A model generated the notes under the pieces. That model saw only the letters and a program-made list of their open reading frames with translations. It made no database searches and was not told the origin of the DNA. A program made the position numbers and the translations under genes. Positions 46,614 through 58,194 of a stretch of DNA of 64,000 nt are shown piece by piece. How positions within the stretch are numbered: the stretch's first letter is position 1; each line of letters begins with the position of its first letter. The stretch spans positions 7,351,773 through 7,415,772 of the forward strand of contig CM039141.1 in NCBI GenBank assembly GCA_022036555.1, in the 5' to 3' direction. This DNA comes from Microstegium vimineum (lineage: Eukaryota > Streptophyta > Magnoliopsida > Poales > Poaceae).

Positions 46614-47641
46614 TTTATGTGTACTATTTGTATCTACGACTAATACAACCAGTCGCGTAATTCTCCAGTAGTAGTCAATGCTAGTCAGTGTGAGGAACAA
46701 TGTTAGATTGAAGCGAGTATTATAGAAGCGGTAAGAGCTTCAAAACTAAAGGTCGTGAAGATTTTTTCTTTTGTGTGGCATGTGGTTTCGTTTTCTTTTC
46801 GTTGAACCAGCAGGTTGTCGTGCATTTTATTTGTTGTCATTGGTACTACCTACCCCGGGTCCGATAGTATACATGCCACCTTTAATTAATTAATAATAAA
46901 TAGTATTTATAGTTATAGCTCTAAATTATTTTATTCTAAAAATAGATTTTATAATTAATCTAATGATGTTTATTTGATATCAGATATATTTATAATTTTT
47001 TAATCTATAAATGATTAAACTTAGTATACTAAATTATAACTCTGATTGTTCTAGAAGGTAGTAGCATGAGTATCAACGTGACATCTACTCAACTTAGTAG
47101 GATTAAAGTATTATCGGATTGATAACATGCATTGAAACAAACTAAGGTACATAGACCGGTTTTATTTGGAAAACATCAACAGAGCACCAGCTAATTAAAA
47201 AACTGCGATCCTAAGAAGAAATAGACGCATCAACCCTTGACAGTGATCTCCACAGCAACGATGAGATTGGTGAATGCTTCTAGGCGCTGCTCTTCTAGGC
47301 GCTGCTGGAGTAAACCAGCCTGGCTGATCCGACAGACGTGCCAGGGATTAGCTTGACACACACAAGATACAGAGGATGCGTAGCCTATATCACCGCGCCG
47401 TCGTGAACGAAACCACGCGGCGAAAACAATGCCCGACATATCTTAGAACCTTGGTGGAAAAACGTATGAAATATCACACCTTGGTGGAAAAACGTATGAA
47501 ATATCACTTGGAAATCACAAGCTCACGTTAACTACTAAATCACAAGCTCACGTTAACTACTAAACAACATTGATAGCTGTGGTACATGATTACTAGAGTT
47601 GATGGCCAAAATTGACAAAGAAAAAGTTGTCTATTCCCAAA
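46614..47641. other. Intergenic spacer with two small tandem duplications
   Basis: Contains a 30-bp unit (CCTTGGTGGAAAAACGTATG...) repeated at 47449 and 47479, and a 25-bp unit (GCTCACGTTAACTACTAAA...) at 47521 and 47546. No gene recognised. Confidence 0.6.
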
Positions 47642-47910
47642 TTACTAGTGCCGTGGGTGAGTAGCAGCAATACAACGCAGACGCTCAACACGTACGCACA
47701 CTCTTACGCAAACCCTACCCCTATGAGCACCTTCGATGGACTGAGCCGGCAAATCTTGAAGTCGACGGGAACGTCGCCTACCACTTAATGCATAGCGTCG
47801 GAAAATTCTGGAATAAATCCAGAATAAAGTGTCGCACCCAGGATTTGAACCCTGGGTGGGAGCCCCCCAACCAATAGTCTTTGTCATTGCGCCGTGAACC
47901 CCTTGACACT
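47642..47910 (-). mobile_element. tRNA-derived SINE candidate
   Basis: On the minus strand the 5' part reads GGCGCAATGACAAAGAC...GGGTTCAAATCCTGGG, with a good RNA polymerase III B box (GGTTCAAATCC). The 3' body contains GGTGCTCATAGGGGTAGGG, a sequence typical of a repetitive grass SINE. The ends are approximate and no clear target duplication was found. Confidence 0.5.
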
Positions 47911-48994
47911 CTATATACTCCCTCAATCCCAAATTATAAGACATCTCAAGAATCTTATATCGTTGGACTTATATAGACAATGACTATTTATATATTGCCC
48001 CTTGTGGGGATGAATTTCACATAAAACTACTCTAAAGACTACTAGTTTGGTGTTTTTAGAGGTTAGATTTCACATAAAAGTTGTCTATTCCCAAATGACT
48101 AGTGACGTGAGTGAATAGTTAGATTATCATTGTTCAACTCCTATATACTAGTGTTCTATCTCCCACAACTATAAAGCACAAAACTAAGACCTCATTTTGC
48201 GTAAAAAAATTTCGTCCCGAATATTTCTCCACCGGATGAATTTTTTTCATAGGAAGACTATCGTTTCGTGCGCTCGCGACGCAGCGGGAGAAGAAAAGGA
48301 AGGCTTCGTCAATCAAGGAGCCCCTCCCAGCGAATGAATTCACGGTCTCCCCTCCCCCTCCCCCCTCACGCAAGGAGCCCCGGCCGCGCACCTCCTTGCG
48401 CGCGGCGGAGCCCGGCAAGGCCGTGCTTGCGGCCGGCGAGCTCCCTTTCCCGCGCCCCTCCCTGCACGCGGCGGATCCCGACGGGCGAGGCCGTTCTCGC
48501 GGCGGGCGAGCCCTACCCGGCGCGACCCCGCACGGCCGGCGTGCTCTCGTGCTCTCTTTCCCGCGCGCGGCCGGGCGTGCTCTCCTCCCAGCGCGCGGCC
48601 GGCGTGCTCCCCTCTGTCAACGGCGGCGATGGCTCCGGGCTGCGCCGCGTGTACATGGCCGGGCCGGAGGGCAGCGCGGAGGCGGGCAGGGGGCAGATCA
48701 ACCACGCAGTGGCTGTTGTTCACGGCAAAGCTCGGCAGCGTCGTGGCGGAGCCCATCTCGGCGTCCACGCGCCGCCCCTGCTCCCTTCTACGCGCCCTGC
48801 GCCGGCCGCCGCCACAGCCACCAGCGGCCCTGTGCCGCCGCCGCCGTCGACGCTGGTGCCCCTGTGGCCCTTACGCCGGGCCTTTAATGCTGCCGCCGCA
48901 GCTTGCGCATGGAAGCTTCCCCCCGCCCGACCGCCCGAGAGTTCTGAATCGAAACCGTCGGCCTCGAGAGCAGTGCGGAGCGCCGCCCACCACG
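47911..48994. other. Spacer, then a GC-rich flank of the CENH3 copy
   Basis: 47935-48260 is AT-rich spacer. 48260-48994 is strongly GC-rich, with an imperfect tandem of about 90 bp (GCGCGGCGGAGCCCGGC / CACGCGGCGGATCCCGAC, near 48400 and 48470). Long open frames here on both strands are composition artefacts and match nothing known to me. Confidence 0.5.
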
Positions 48995-49600
48995 ATGGCT
49001 CCAACCAAGCACCAGGCCGTGAGGAAGCCGGCGGAGAAGCCCAACAAGAAACTCCAGTTCGAGCGCTCTGGTAAGCCTGCGTCCCGCGCTCCCCCCTCTT
49101 CCTCGCGAGCAGACGCTGCTGCTGCTCTCCGCCTCCCCTGGTGCTAATCGCATTCCGTGTTCCTCTTTTGCAGGTAGAGCGAGTACCTCGGCGACGAAGG
49201 TGAGTGCGTGCGTGCAGGTATTGGTTTTAGTCCTCCTTTTGCCTTTTGGTTGGACTGGTCTTACTTGCTTGCAATCTGTTTGATGGAATGCAGGAGAGGG
49301 ATGCTAGGACCAGCGGAGGAGCGGCGCCTGGTGGTGAGGATCTCTGGGCGAATGTGCCAGTTCCATATGGGTATCTCGATTTTGGAGTTAGTACCTTGCT
49401 TGCTCTTCGTGTTTGGTGGCATTCACTATAGTGTCTTTTCTTGGAGAAGCAGTTACACAGGGGCGTGTGGAGAAGAAGAAGAAACCAGGCCACCGCTGGC
49501 GGGCAGGGACTGTAGCGCTGCGAGATCAAGAAGTACCAGAAGTACCACTGAGCCGCTCATCCCCTTTGCACACTTCATACGTGTGGACCATACGTTCGCA
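48995..49600 (+). pseudogene. CENH3: Centromeric histone H3 (CENH3), truncated and frameshifted gene copy
   Basis: CENH3 replaces H3 in centromeric nucleosomes. Exon 1 (48995-49070) begins MAPTKHQAVRKPAEKPNKKL and QFERSG; exon 2 (49174-49199) gives RASTSATK; exon 3 (49294-49333) gives ERDARTSGGAAPGG. All have GT-AG borders and resemble the grass CENH3 tail. The fourth block (about 49452-49600) has KKKPGHRWRAGTVALR, the H3 GTVALREI motif, but with frame changes: one base too many at its start, a 2-nt loss after GTVALR, and an extra base before TEPLIPFAHFIRV. Homology then ends at the end of the alpha-N region. Most of the histone fold is absent. Residue 3 is Pro where CENH3 has Arg. Retained introns mean a DNA-level duplicate, not a processed copy. 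Confidence 0.85.
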
Positions 49601-49609
49601 GAGTCGGTT

Positions 49610-50098
49610 GTAGAGTCGTTGTCGTCGATCCCACCGTCCGTGTCCGAACCGTCTGTGGCGGCCGCGACGAGCCTGCCACCACGACGAGAAGGAGAGGCGC
49701 GCTCAACTGAGGTGCCGAAGGTGAAGCCGGCGGAGGCGTCGCCAGCAGCGAGGAAGAGCAGACCGCTCGCGGTTCCTCGGGGAGGGCCGCCTGCTGCCGG
49801 GCCCGCCTTGGTGGAGGCGCCGACGACGGGTGAGCGCGGCGAGGACGCTGGCGTCGATGGAGAGCGCGACGGTGCCGGCGTTGGTGGCTTCGACCAGTGA
49901 CAGGATGCCGTGGTCCGCACCGCCAGCGGAGCGGGCAACCAGGCCCATGGCCCGGGTTCCCGAGCCAAGCGAAGCGACGGGCGTCGCCGGGAGTGCGCAA
50001 ACGGCGTGCACGCGGAGCGGCGGCAGTGGAGTGCTCGCCAGCAGCAGCAGCAGGCGCGCCGGCGTGAAGCCGCTGCCCGCGAGGAAGAGAGGGGCCAT
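49610..50098 (-). CDS. Unrecognised GC-rich reading frame with hydrophobic N-terminus
   Basis: Starting at 50098 on the minus strand: MAPLFLAGSGFTPARLLLLL, a hydrophobic stretch that could be a signal or transit peptide, then an Ala/Gly/Thr-rich region (GLVARSAGGADHGILSLVEA). Around 49830 coding-like sequence appears to move to another frame (ASGLLFLAAGDASAGFTFG, then ATDGSDTDGGIDDND). I do not recognise a family. It abuts the CENH3 fragment tail-to-tail, so this may be one captured exon within a chimeric or rearranged segment. It could also be non-coding. Confidence 0.3.
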
Positions 50099-52588
50099 GT
50101 CTAGGGCGCTTGGGGTTTTGGGAGGAGGATGGCCGGATGGGACGTGTGTTTGATGGGACTGTGCCTGGACGGCTGTGTCTGGACTCCTGACGCCTGGCGT
50201 GGTGGGGAATGCATCCGGAGGGACAGCCGAGCAGAGAGGCGGACTCTCTCTCTCTCTCTCTGTCTGTTTTGCACACCCAAACCCGAACCAGCAATGAATA
50301 CTCTGGAACCTTCCCGTTCCCCAATCAGTTCCTTCAAAGCTACGGAAACGGCAGAACTGCCAGTGTCAAATTAGCATCGTACAGTACATGGGCATTTTCA
50401 TCATTTGCCCGTTTAGATACAGCCAGTTCTCACAGACTACACCCTACCAAGTCTGCACGGGACGACGGTGACGGACGGCGGCCTGCGTCGTCGGAGCCTC
50501 GGAGCGGGGAGGGACGAGGACGGCGTCTGTATTTGTTCAAAAAGAAATATGTTAATTTTGAGTGTATAATATTGGGAATAAGTTTTTAAGGTAAAAAGCA
50601 TGCGCCGCCGTGCGGGACAAGAAAGAAATCCAAAATGCAATTCCGCAGCGCCAACTTTTTATTGCCACAGGTACTAGCTACTATACCATCCCACTCCCAC
50701 CAGGTGGTTGGTTGGTCATGCATTGTTGCATTCGTCGTCCGCTGGGCCCTAGCCTAGCCCCCGAGGCCATGACAGGTTAGGTTGGTCGGCTTGGCGCTCC
50801 TCTTCCTCGATCCGCCAGCCAGCACCCAACCACTGCAGCGCGCTTGGACCTGAGGACGGACGAACGGACGTCACGGCGGGCGTTTGGCCAATTTTCAGTG
50901 GCCCAAACAACCTGCATGTCCACGCCGGAGTAGGGGAATCTCGATCAACCTCTGTGTGTGTGTGTGTGGGCCATTTACAAGGAGTAATAATTTTAGTAGT
51001 ATAGACGAGCAGTTCAAATAAATATTCCTGTTAAAAGTTAAAGACAGCACAATGGTACAGTTGCGGTTGCAAGAGCACAGCACAGTGTTGCAGAAGCAGG
51101 AAACGGGGCTGGTCTTTTGCCGGAATCCTGAAAGGCTGCAGCGCTGCTAGCTGCCGGTTGCGGTTGTGCAGCTGGCCAGGCCGAGAAGAGGGCAGTTGCT
51201 CGCTCTGTTCAAATTTCAGGCCAGGAAACTTTCACGCCACAGGAAAAAGAAGAGATGCATGGAAAAAGAAGAACTCGTATGGTCCACTCGAACTCGCACG
51301 CGTCGCGTACCTTGATCCACGCGTCGTGTCCAAGTCCCGGCCATTTTCCATGCATCTCGCTCGCACGCGCACGGGCTACTAGTACCAGTGCTCCAAATCG
51401 TCGTGTCATAGCCGATGTTTCCATGCCCCAAAACTGATAAACAAACATCACTTTCTTCTCTCCCCTCGTGACTCTTGTCAGATCTTCATTTCACTTACAG
51501 GCGGGACCACCTATCCCTTTTCAAAGCAAGCATCAGTTCATCTACTTTCCTGGATGCCAAAGTTTCCGATGCCAGAAATTTTTCATGCAGTGGCCAAGCA
51601 TCGGTGAAAAAACCAGTTTCAGGCATCCACATTTCACTACGCTGTGGGTAGTCTACTACGGAGTATTTGTCCAGGCACCACTGATGGATTGCCAGCTTGA
51701 GAACAGGCCGGCGCTTGGAATCTACTGTACCTATACTCCTGGTAAGTGGTAAAAGTAAGTACTGCACCCTCGAAAAAAAATGCAATTACGGGATTCAAAC
51801 AAGCTTAAAAGTTTGACCAAATTTAGTGTAGATGGTTTTAACATGTATGTCACTAAATAAGTTTATAACATAATTAATCCAAAATATTATTACTATGCAA
51901 TTTAATTTTCGTATCTTATATTATGAGGACAAAGAGAAATACCTCCACCATTCCAAATATTATCGTGTGTATCCAGTTCAACAAAAGAAGAAGATCGATG
52001 GAGATCAAGAGAGAACTGCAAGGAAATGAACTAATGAAGAGGGCAACAGAAGCAATGAATTAGGGAGAAAACCGGACGGCCCAAGCTGCATACACCCATG
52101 GGCCAGCCAACGGTCCTCAAGCGCCCATCACGGCTACGCAACGGTTCGGTCACGCTCACGCTGGCTAGGCCACGTTGACGTTAACGTGACATATTGGGCT
52201 GGCAATAATCAAGTTTAAGGGTCAATAAATACAATTTCAAAATATATGAATCTATATGGCACACACAAATAAGTGTTAAGTATTTAAGCAATTTCTAAGT
52301 TAATTTAATCCAGAAATTAAAAAGTGACAGCATGATGATGACATATATTTGCATGCGAATAATACTAGCGCTAGCAGTAGACACTTCAAGCAAATATCCG
52401 ATCGATACAGTTACGATAAACATGAACAACATGTTTAACAGTAAGATTAGAGTGTACCCAGTGGAGGGGCCCATGCCGAAGGCATGAGAGGCTCCATTCG
52501 CACTAGACGACATAGTGCGTTGCTCGAAGTAGCGGACCACAGTCGATGCAGGACGAGGATCGCAGTGCAGTCCCGCGAACGGCTCCGG
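50099..52588. other. Intergenic, no gene recognised
   Basis: Contains (CT)n at about 50243-50262, (GT)n at about 50952-50966 and two direct GAAGAGATGCATGGAAAAAG-like repeats near 51248. No reading frame is convincing. Confidence 0.5.
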
Positions 52589-52745
52589 GAAGAAGACGTT
52601 GCAGCAGCTTCACGGAGAACTCCGGGAAGTAGACGTCGCAACGGCTTCACGGGGAACTCCAGGAAGTAGACGCCGCAGCGGCTTCACGGGGAACTCCGGG
52701 AAGTAGACGTTCGCGAGGCTCCGAGAAGCTTCACAGGAACTCCGT
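52589..52745. repeat. 37-bp tandem repeat, about four copies
   Basis: Units begin GAAGAAGACG / GAAGTAGACG at 52589, 52626, 52663 and 52700, exactly 37 bp apart. Each contains GCTTCACGGGGAACTCC. Because 37 is not a multiple of three, it is not a protein repeat. The last copy is diverged. Confidence 0.9.
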
Positions 52746-53129
52746 CGGCAGCGAGCAGTCGCGAATCGCTCCCCAAAAACCTAATCGCCGCGCACCCCGT
52801 GCAAGGCTCTCAGGGCGCTCGTCGGTTCCGGAGGCACCTACTCTCTCAAACTCTCCGTGCGCGCAGAGGAACGAGACGGGGAATTTTCAAAAGCTACCCA
52901 ACCGAGAAGGTATGTCGCAAGGTTATAGAAAGGAGAAGACAGACGGATACAAGAGAAGGAAAGAAACGGATAGGCTTAAATCTCGAGATATTAATTCCAT
53001 TCAATCCTGTCGTTTCAACATTAATCGTTGATTGATGTTTCTTTTTTCCACCGTGAGTCCACGTTCAGTAAATCCATCGAGTCGCAAAACCAGACCAAAC
53101 CACACGGCACAGCACGGCACGGCACGGTG

Positions 53130-53736
53130 TAGGGTCGAGATGGCGGACTAGAGGGGGGTGAATAGTCTTTTCTAAAACTTAAACGCAACGGCTAACCGAA
53201 ACAAATGTGGAATTAAAACTATCGGTCTAGCTAAGACTACACCCCTCTATCTATTACTTTAGCACCTAGCAAAGATGTCTATTACTCCGACGCTGACTGG
53301 GCAGGGTGCCCCGACTCCCGCCGCTCCACATCAGTCTTCTGCGTCTTCCTCGGCGACAGCTTGGTATCCTGGTCATCCAAACGGCAAACCACGGTGTCCC
53401 GGTCCAGTGCGGAGGCCGAGTATCGGGCTGTTGCTCATGTGGTCGCAGAGTGTTGTTGGCTTCGACAGCTCCTTCAGGAACTTCACATTCCCTTGAAGGT
53501 CGTCACTGTTGTCTACTGTGACAACGTCAGCGCTGTCTATATGACAGCCAACCCGGTCCACCACCGCCGTACCAAGCACATTGAGATCGACATCCATTTC
53601 GTCCGTGAGAAGGTGGCTCTCGGCGAGGTTCGCGTTCTCCATGTGCCGTCTAAGCATCAGTTTGCTGATATCATGACAAAGGGGCTGCCGATTCAGCTAT
53701 TTGAGGATTTTCGGTCCAGTCTCTGCATCCGGATTC

Positions 53737-53738
<2 letters not shown>
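53130..53738 (+). mobile_element. Ty1/copia fragment (LTR-like piece plus RNase H)
   Basis: 53130-53275 begins TGTAGGGTCGAGATGGCGGA and contains GAGGGGGGTGAATAG, a sequence common in grass copia LTRs. It is fused directly to the end of copia pol: the frame reads YSDADWAGCPDSRRSTSVF, then SSAEAEYRAVA, CDNVSAVYM, RTKHIEIDIHFVRE and ADIMTKGLP, the RNase H domain with its Asp/Glu/Asp residues. The rest of the element is missing. Confidence 0.85.

Positions 53739-53739
<1 letters not shown>

Positions 53740-53809
<70 letters not shown>
53740..53809. repeat. (TA)n microsatellite
   Basis: About 70 bp of TA immediately after the copia RNase H fragment. Confidence 0.95.
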
Positions 53810-53817
<8 letters not shown>

Positions 53818-56800
53818 GCAAGTGTATATTAGGCAAGTCCACAATCAGTGTGATTAGCACCTGCCATATACTGCTTGTATACTCTGCCATATTGGCCATA
53901 TATATATGAAGGTCACCCCCCCATGTTGGGTGTGTGGTGTTTCCTCAATCTCTGCTATTCTACAGTTATGTCTAAATCTTTTAATGTTGCGGTAGCTAAG
54001 TTTTCCCATAGTTTTTCATGGTGTCTGCAGGTTAAGCTTGACCAAGGCCTTCAAGTTTTAAAGATTTTCAAGGATCATGGACATCCCTCTTGGATGACTT
54101 CAGCTTTTATGATGGCCATGAAAAGATAATGCAACATCAGAATCAAAGCGTTATCCAGTTGAGGTGCTTGAGTGACTACCAATCTACTTTGTGTAATGAG
54201 CCCTCTATTAATGTACTTGTATGAATGTTAGCACTTGCAGTTTCACTTGTTAACCTCATAGTTATGAAAATCTAGCGTCTGTTACCTAAGATTTTCTTTC
54301 GGTTGGTTTGAGCATTTTTTCCTATTGCAAGCTCATGTGGATTAGCAATTTGGTAATATTCAGCTTGTTTCATGGTATCCATCAGTACCCTTTTTTGGAT
54401 GATGATAAACTATTTCAACAACCATTTTTCCACTCTCTAGATCATAAATGGAAATTTGGTTGCCACCAACAATGCTAAAACTCAAGTTACTGATGGGACA
54501 CACAGAGTGCAGAAACCTGAGGCCATAACGGATTAAAATGTTCTGGTGGAGAATGGTGCAGTGGCAGTAGCTGCTAATCGTGTCACCCCAAGGGAGCCAA
54601 CTGACATGGTTGCAGAAGGGTGCAGTCTAAGGCGATTATGTATCATGTTAGGTTTCTCGAATGTACCATTTTCATCTAAAGTGGTTAGATAGATAGTAGT
54701 TGTTCTTACTGTGTCTGACTTGCCATTTGTCTTTTTTTGGAGTTGTGCATGTATGACTATTTGAAAACGTGCAATTTAAAAAAATGTGATTTGTGTTACA
54801 TATACAATGTAATTTTTATTAAAAAGTAGTATTTGCACTATTTGAAATGTGCAATTTTTATATTTGCGTTTTGTAATTTTTGAAGACCATATTCACTGTT
54901 CCTTTGTTTACTGAGAACATCTCATTTTGTGTGAGTAAATATTTTTAAGAACATCTCATCATATCTATTGTGACTAAATTATATAAATCTCATTGTGTTT
55001 TTGTGTGCAAATGTTACTGATGTTTGCCACTTTCTCCACTTACGAGTCTTTTGGAAAATTTGTCCGTGTCTGTTTAATAGACCGTTAGTTTCAATCCTAG
55101 CCCAAATGAGAATAACTTCAGTTAGCGGGTATTGGATCATGCGCCCGTTTATGTTTGGCGGGCCAGGTAGTTGCTTGGGTTGTTTTGCGGGTTCATTCGC
55201 GGACCCGTTATAGCTGTCTGGGTAACAGAAAAGACAGATCACAAATCTGACCATTGGATGCACATCCAAGGGCCTGTAGCATCGCCTGAAAAAAAGTCCA
55301 TATTTCAGGCGCCTGGAGTATAGCAAGTCCCATAGTAACGTAACCATGGTCAATGGAATTAAATGCCTTTCCTTGTATTTATCCCTCCCCTTCTCTCATT
55401 AATTCTCTCTCACTGATTATTATATATTAGATGCAGCGGCAACCTCCATCCTATTCCTCCCTCCACCCTATTCCTCTTTGACTGTGGTGCCACCTTCATG
55501 CAACCGGTGAAGCCCCGGCCCGGATCCCAACCCACGATGGCCTCAGCCTCAACCGGTGGTCGCGGCGGCCCCCTCCCCCCTAGTGGCCACGCGGAGTAGC
55601 GGCAGCGACGGCAGCCCCTCTGCTTTCTGCCGGGTGGCGGCCCAAAGGGGTATAATTGGAGATACTATTGTTTCTAGTACTCCCAATCTCCATCATCCAC
55701 ACTCTCTCATGGCTTTCTGATACTCACAATGCAACCTCCATCATCCACCCTTTCAAGGTCTGCATGCTTAGTTAGTATCAGAATCCACCCTATATATACG
55801 TATGTACATGTTTATATCTAGCTAATTGTACAATGTCGTCGTTGTGATCGAAGCAGCTGTGCTGAAGTCCGTCACACTTGCTTTGCACATCGCCAGTGAT
55901 CCTCTTCGTCGCTGCATCGGCGACACCGACGCCGGGGTCCAGAAGCTCCTCCGCTTCGAGGACCCTGAAGACTGGTGAGCTAGCTAGGGGACAGATGACA
56001 GTTGGTTCTTCCTGGAGGTGGAGGAGCGATCGACGACCAATGCTATCACTGTCTCGCAAGTAGTAGTATCTCAATATTCTCGAGTCGCAAGTAGTAGTAG
56101 TAGGAAGTGGTAAGAGAGTGCTGAAGGCGGCATCTATCACCATGCATGCATCTAGTTGTCTGTCTGTCAGAAGTGCATGTCGAGTGGTGGTGTCTCGGAG
56201 CTGGCAGGGAAAGAGGCATGACTTTTTGGACTATAGCTAGCTCGGCGTGTGCATGGCCTCTCCTCCCCCTCCAGGTTTACTTTGTTTTCTGTGTTGTCGA
56301 ACCGATGGAAATTTCAGTTCCCTCTAGTGTCATCTACGTACGCTGTTAAGTGCACTTGAAAGTTCATTTTGTGGCTATATATGCGGAGGCGTGACACTGT
56401 GTGTGCTAGCTGTGAGCTCTCGAAGCAACTTGCAACGAAACCAAAGCACCGTAGTCGTACGTGCTGATTTCTCTTTTGTTCTCATACACGTACACCTCTT
56501 CAACTTTGCCTACTTTGCCTAAGAGCACATCCTCATCCTCCTCCTCCTCATCATCAAGCGATTCGAGTATTTCCTTAGCGTCCTAACTTGGCGAGACGCG
56601 TACGAGCGCAACGGCTGAGTTCTTCAGTAGCAGGAGGGCTTTAAGGAATCCCTCTCCTTCCATCAGCTTGTTGGCCTCTTCCTGAACACCGAGGAGGAGG
56701 GGACACAGATCATGCTTGATCTTGTGGAGCTCCAGCGCCACGCCTGCCTGCCACGAGCGAGAGGAGGGGCACTATTCCAGTACATCCTCCTCTCAGGCAG

Positions 56801-57050
56801 CAGGTTGCCCACCACCTGGGCCAATTGCCTGGACTTGCGCTCGATCAGGCCGCGGAGGAGTGCGTACGAGTCGCTCGCTATGCGCACCGACTCCAGAGAG
56901 AGAGAGAGAGAGAGAGTAGCTCTACAACCGTCAGCTCGTCGGTGCGGTCCTCCAGGGCTTCGAGGTCCGCATGGCAGATTATGCGTACGTACGTGGACCA
57001 TCGTCGTCTTTTCCTTTTGGCGGCGGCGGCGGCGGCGGCGATATGGATCT
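53810..57050. other. Intergenic with scattered coding-like scraps
   Basis: No recognisable gene. 55855-55976 plus reads ASDPLRRCIGDTDAGVQKLL then RFEDPEDW. 56900-56580 minus reads SDSYALLRGLIERKSRQLA and, after a shift, ALELHKIKHDLCPLL and EEANKLMEGEGFLKALL. Both may be decayed exons of unknown genes. (GA)n occurs at about 56895-56916. Confidence 0.35.
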
Positions 57051-57428
57051 AGCTAGCCAGCCGCTGTTGCTGTTTATAACGGACGGATCTGAAGATTATA
57101 TTGCAGAGATAGTGTCTCCGGCCAACAAAGAATTCCCAGCATCTACAGGCCCAAGAACAAGCTGCGCGCGGCTTATTCAAGGCCCAACAGCAGCCCAGCG
57201 TTGTGCCTTCCAGTCTGTATATATGCACCGTTCGACGTGCGTATATATATGCACACGCAGCCACTGTATGTATGTACTTGTACTCCTACCACTATTGTAG
57301 TACTGTAGTATGTATTTCGATCGTACAGGTAAATGTACGTATGTGTAGATCAATTCTGTTGCACTGCACAGTATGTAGTGCAAGTGCAGAAGACTGTGGA
57401 CTAGCTAGTACACGGCCGGGCAGGCATG
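57051..57428. other. Short spacer before the assembly gap
   Basis: Repetitive GTATGTAC/TATATATGCAC sequence. No CARM1 exon is visible here although the gene would be expected to continue in this direction. Confidence 0.5.
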
Positions 57429-57550
57429 NNNNNNNNNNNNNNNNNNNNNNNNNNNNNNNNNNNNNNNNNNNNNNNNNNNNNNNNNNNNNNNNNNNNNNNN
57501 NNNNNNNNNNNNNNNNNNNNNNNNNNNNGGGGGGGGGGGGGGGGGGGGGA
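57429..57550. other. Assembly gap (100 N) followed by a poly-G run
   Basis: Exactly 100 N (57429-57528), then about 21 G residues. The round number suggests a gap of unknown size rather than a measured one. Confidence 0.98.
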
Positions 57551-57755
57551 ATGTACAGCTTTACCACCATCGAGCATAATTAAATATTAATTATATTAAT
57601 ATAAAAGCGAGCTTGGAAGGAAATGTGACAAGGAAACATATTATTCGTAAACAAAATGCAATGTAATGCATTGCCATGCTACACAAGCAATAGTTCCACA
57701 ACGTCAGCACAAGCAATTCAATAAACCTGACAGAAACAGAAAATTAGCAAATTAC

Positions 57756-58194
57756 CTCTTCCACTCCAGCCTTAGCCTCCGACTCGTCGCACACGCACAA
57801 CCACTCCCTCGGTCCCAACTTGAATACCTGCAAAACCCAAACGCGTCACTTCCCCAAACGTACGAAAAGCAGCGGAAACCTCCCCAGAACCACACCAAAT
57901 GAAGCCAATCACAGGAAGCGGCAGCGGCAGCACACACACACTGCGCCACCACCTCTCCGGCTTCGCCCCTACCCAAATCACATTCACCGAGATCACGGCG
58001 GCTACCTGCGCGTCGGCGAGGTCGATCTCGACCGTGGACTCCGCCTCGGCCTTCCCGGCCTTCACGAGGCTGAGGCGCGGGACCCCGGTGGCAGCGCCGA
58101 GGCCGAACGCGGCTGTGGCCCCCTCGGCGGCGGTGGCGGCGGCGGAGACGTCGGAGAAGGCGACGTTGGGGAACAAGTCCGGCGACGACGCCAT
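57756..58194 (-). CDS. CARM1: Histone-arginine methyltransferase CARM1 (PRMT4), exons 1-2 only
   Basis: Exon 1 (58194-58006) starts MASSPDLFPNVAFSDVSAAA and ends ESTVEIDLADAQ. Exon 2 (57827-57756) reads VFKLGPREWLCVCDESEAKA then GVEE. Both are bounded by GT/AG and keep phase. The DLADAQ-VFKLG joint and the Ala-rich start match plant CARM1/PRMT4, an enzyme that asymmetrically dimethylates histone H3 arginines and affects flowering. The methyltransferase domain should follow to the left, but 57755-57051 holds no further exon and the N gap intervenes. The gene is therefore either cut by the gap and misjoined, or truly truncated. Confidence 0.72.

Noticed and set aside
47800..47910. Functional tRNA gene on the minus strand
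   Set aside because: A good B box is present but the acceptor stem and anticodon arm do not fold. The downstream body matches a SINE better.
48268..49074. 268-codon plus-strand open frame over the CENH3 region
   Set aside because: It runs through CENH3 exon 1 in another frame, is Arg/Ala/Pro-rich by composition, and is contradicted by the spliced CENH3 reading.
53810..54130. Possible gene downstream of the copia fragment (SHSFSWCLQVKLDQGLQVLK)
   Set aside because: The single short frame has no recognisable family, no clear splice context and lies beside a transposon fragment.
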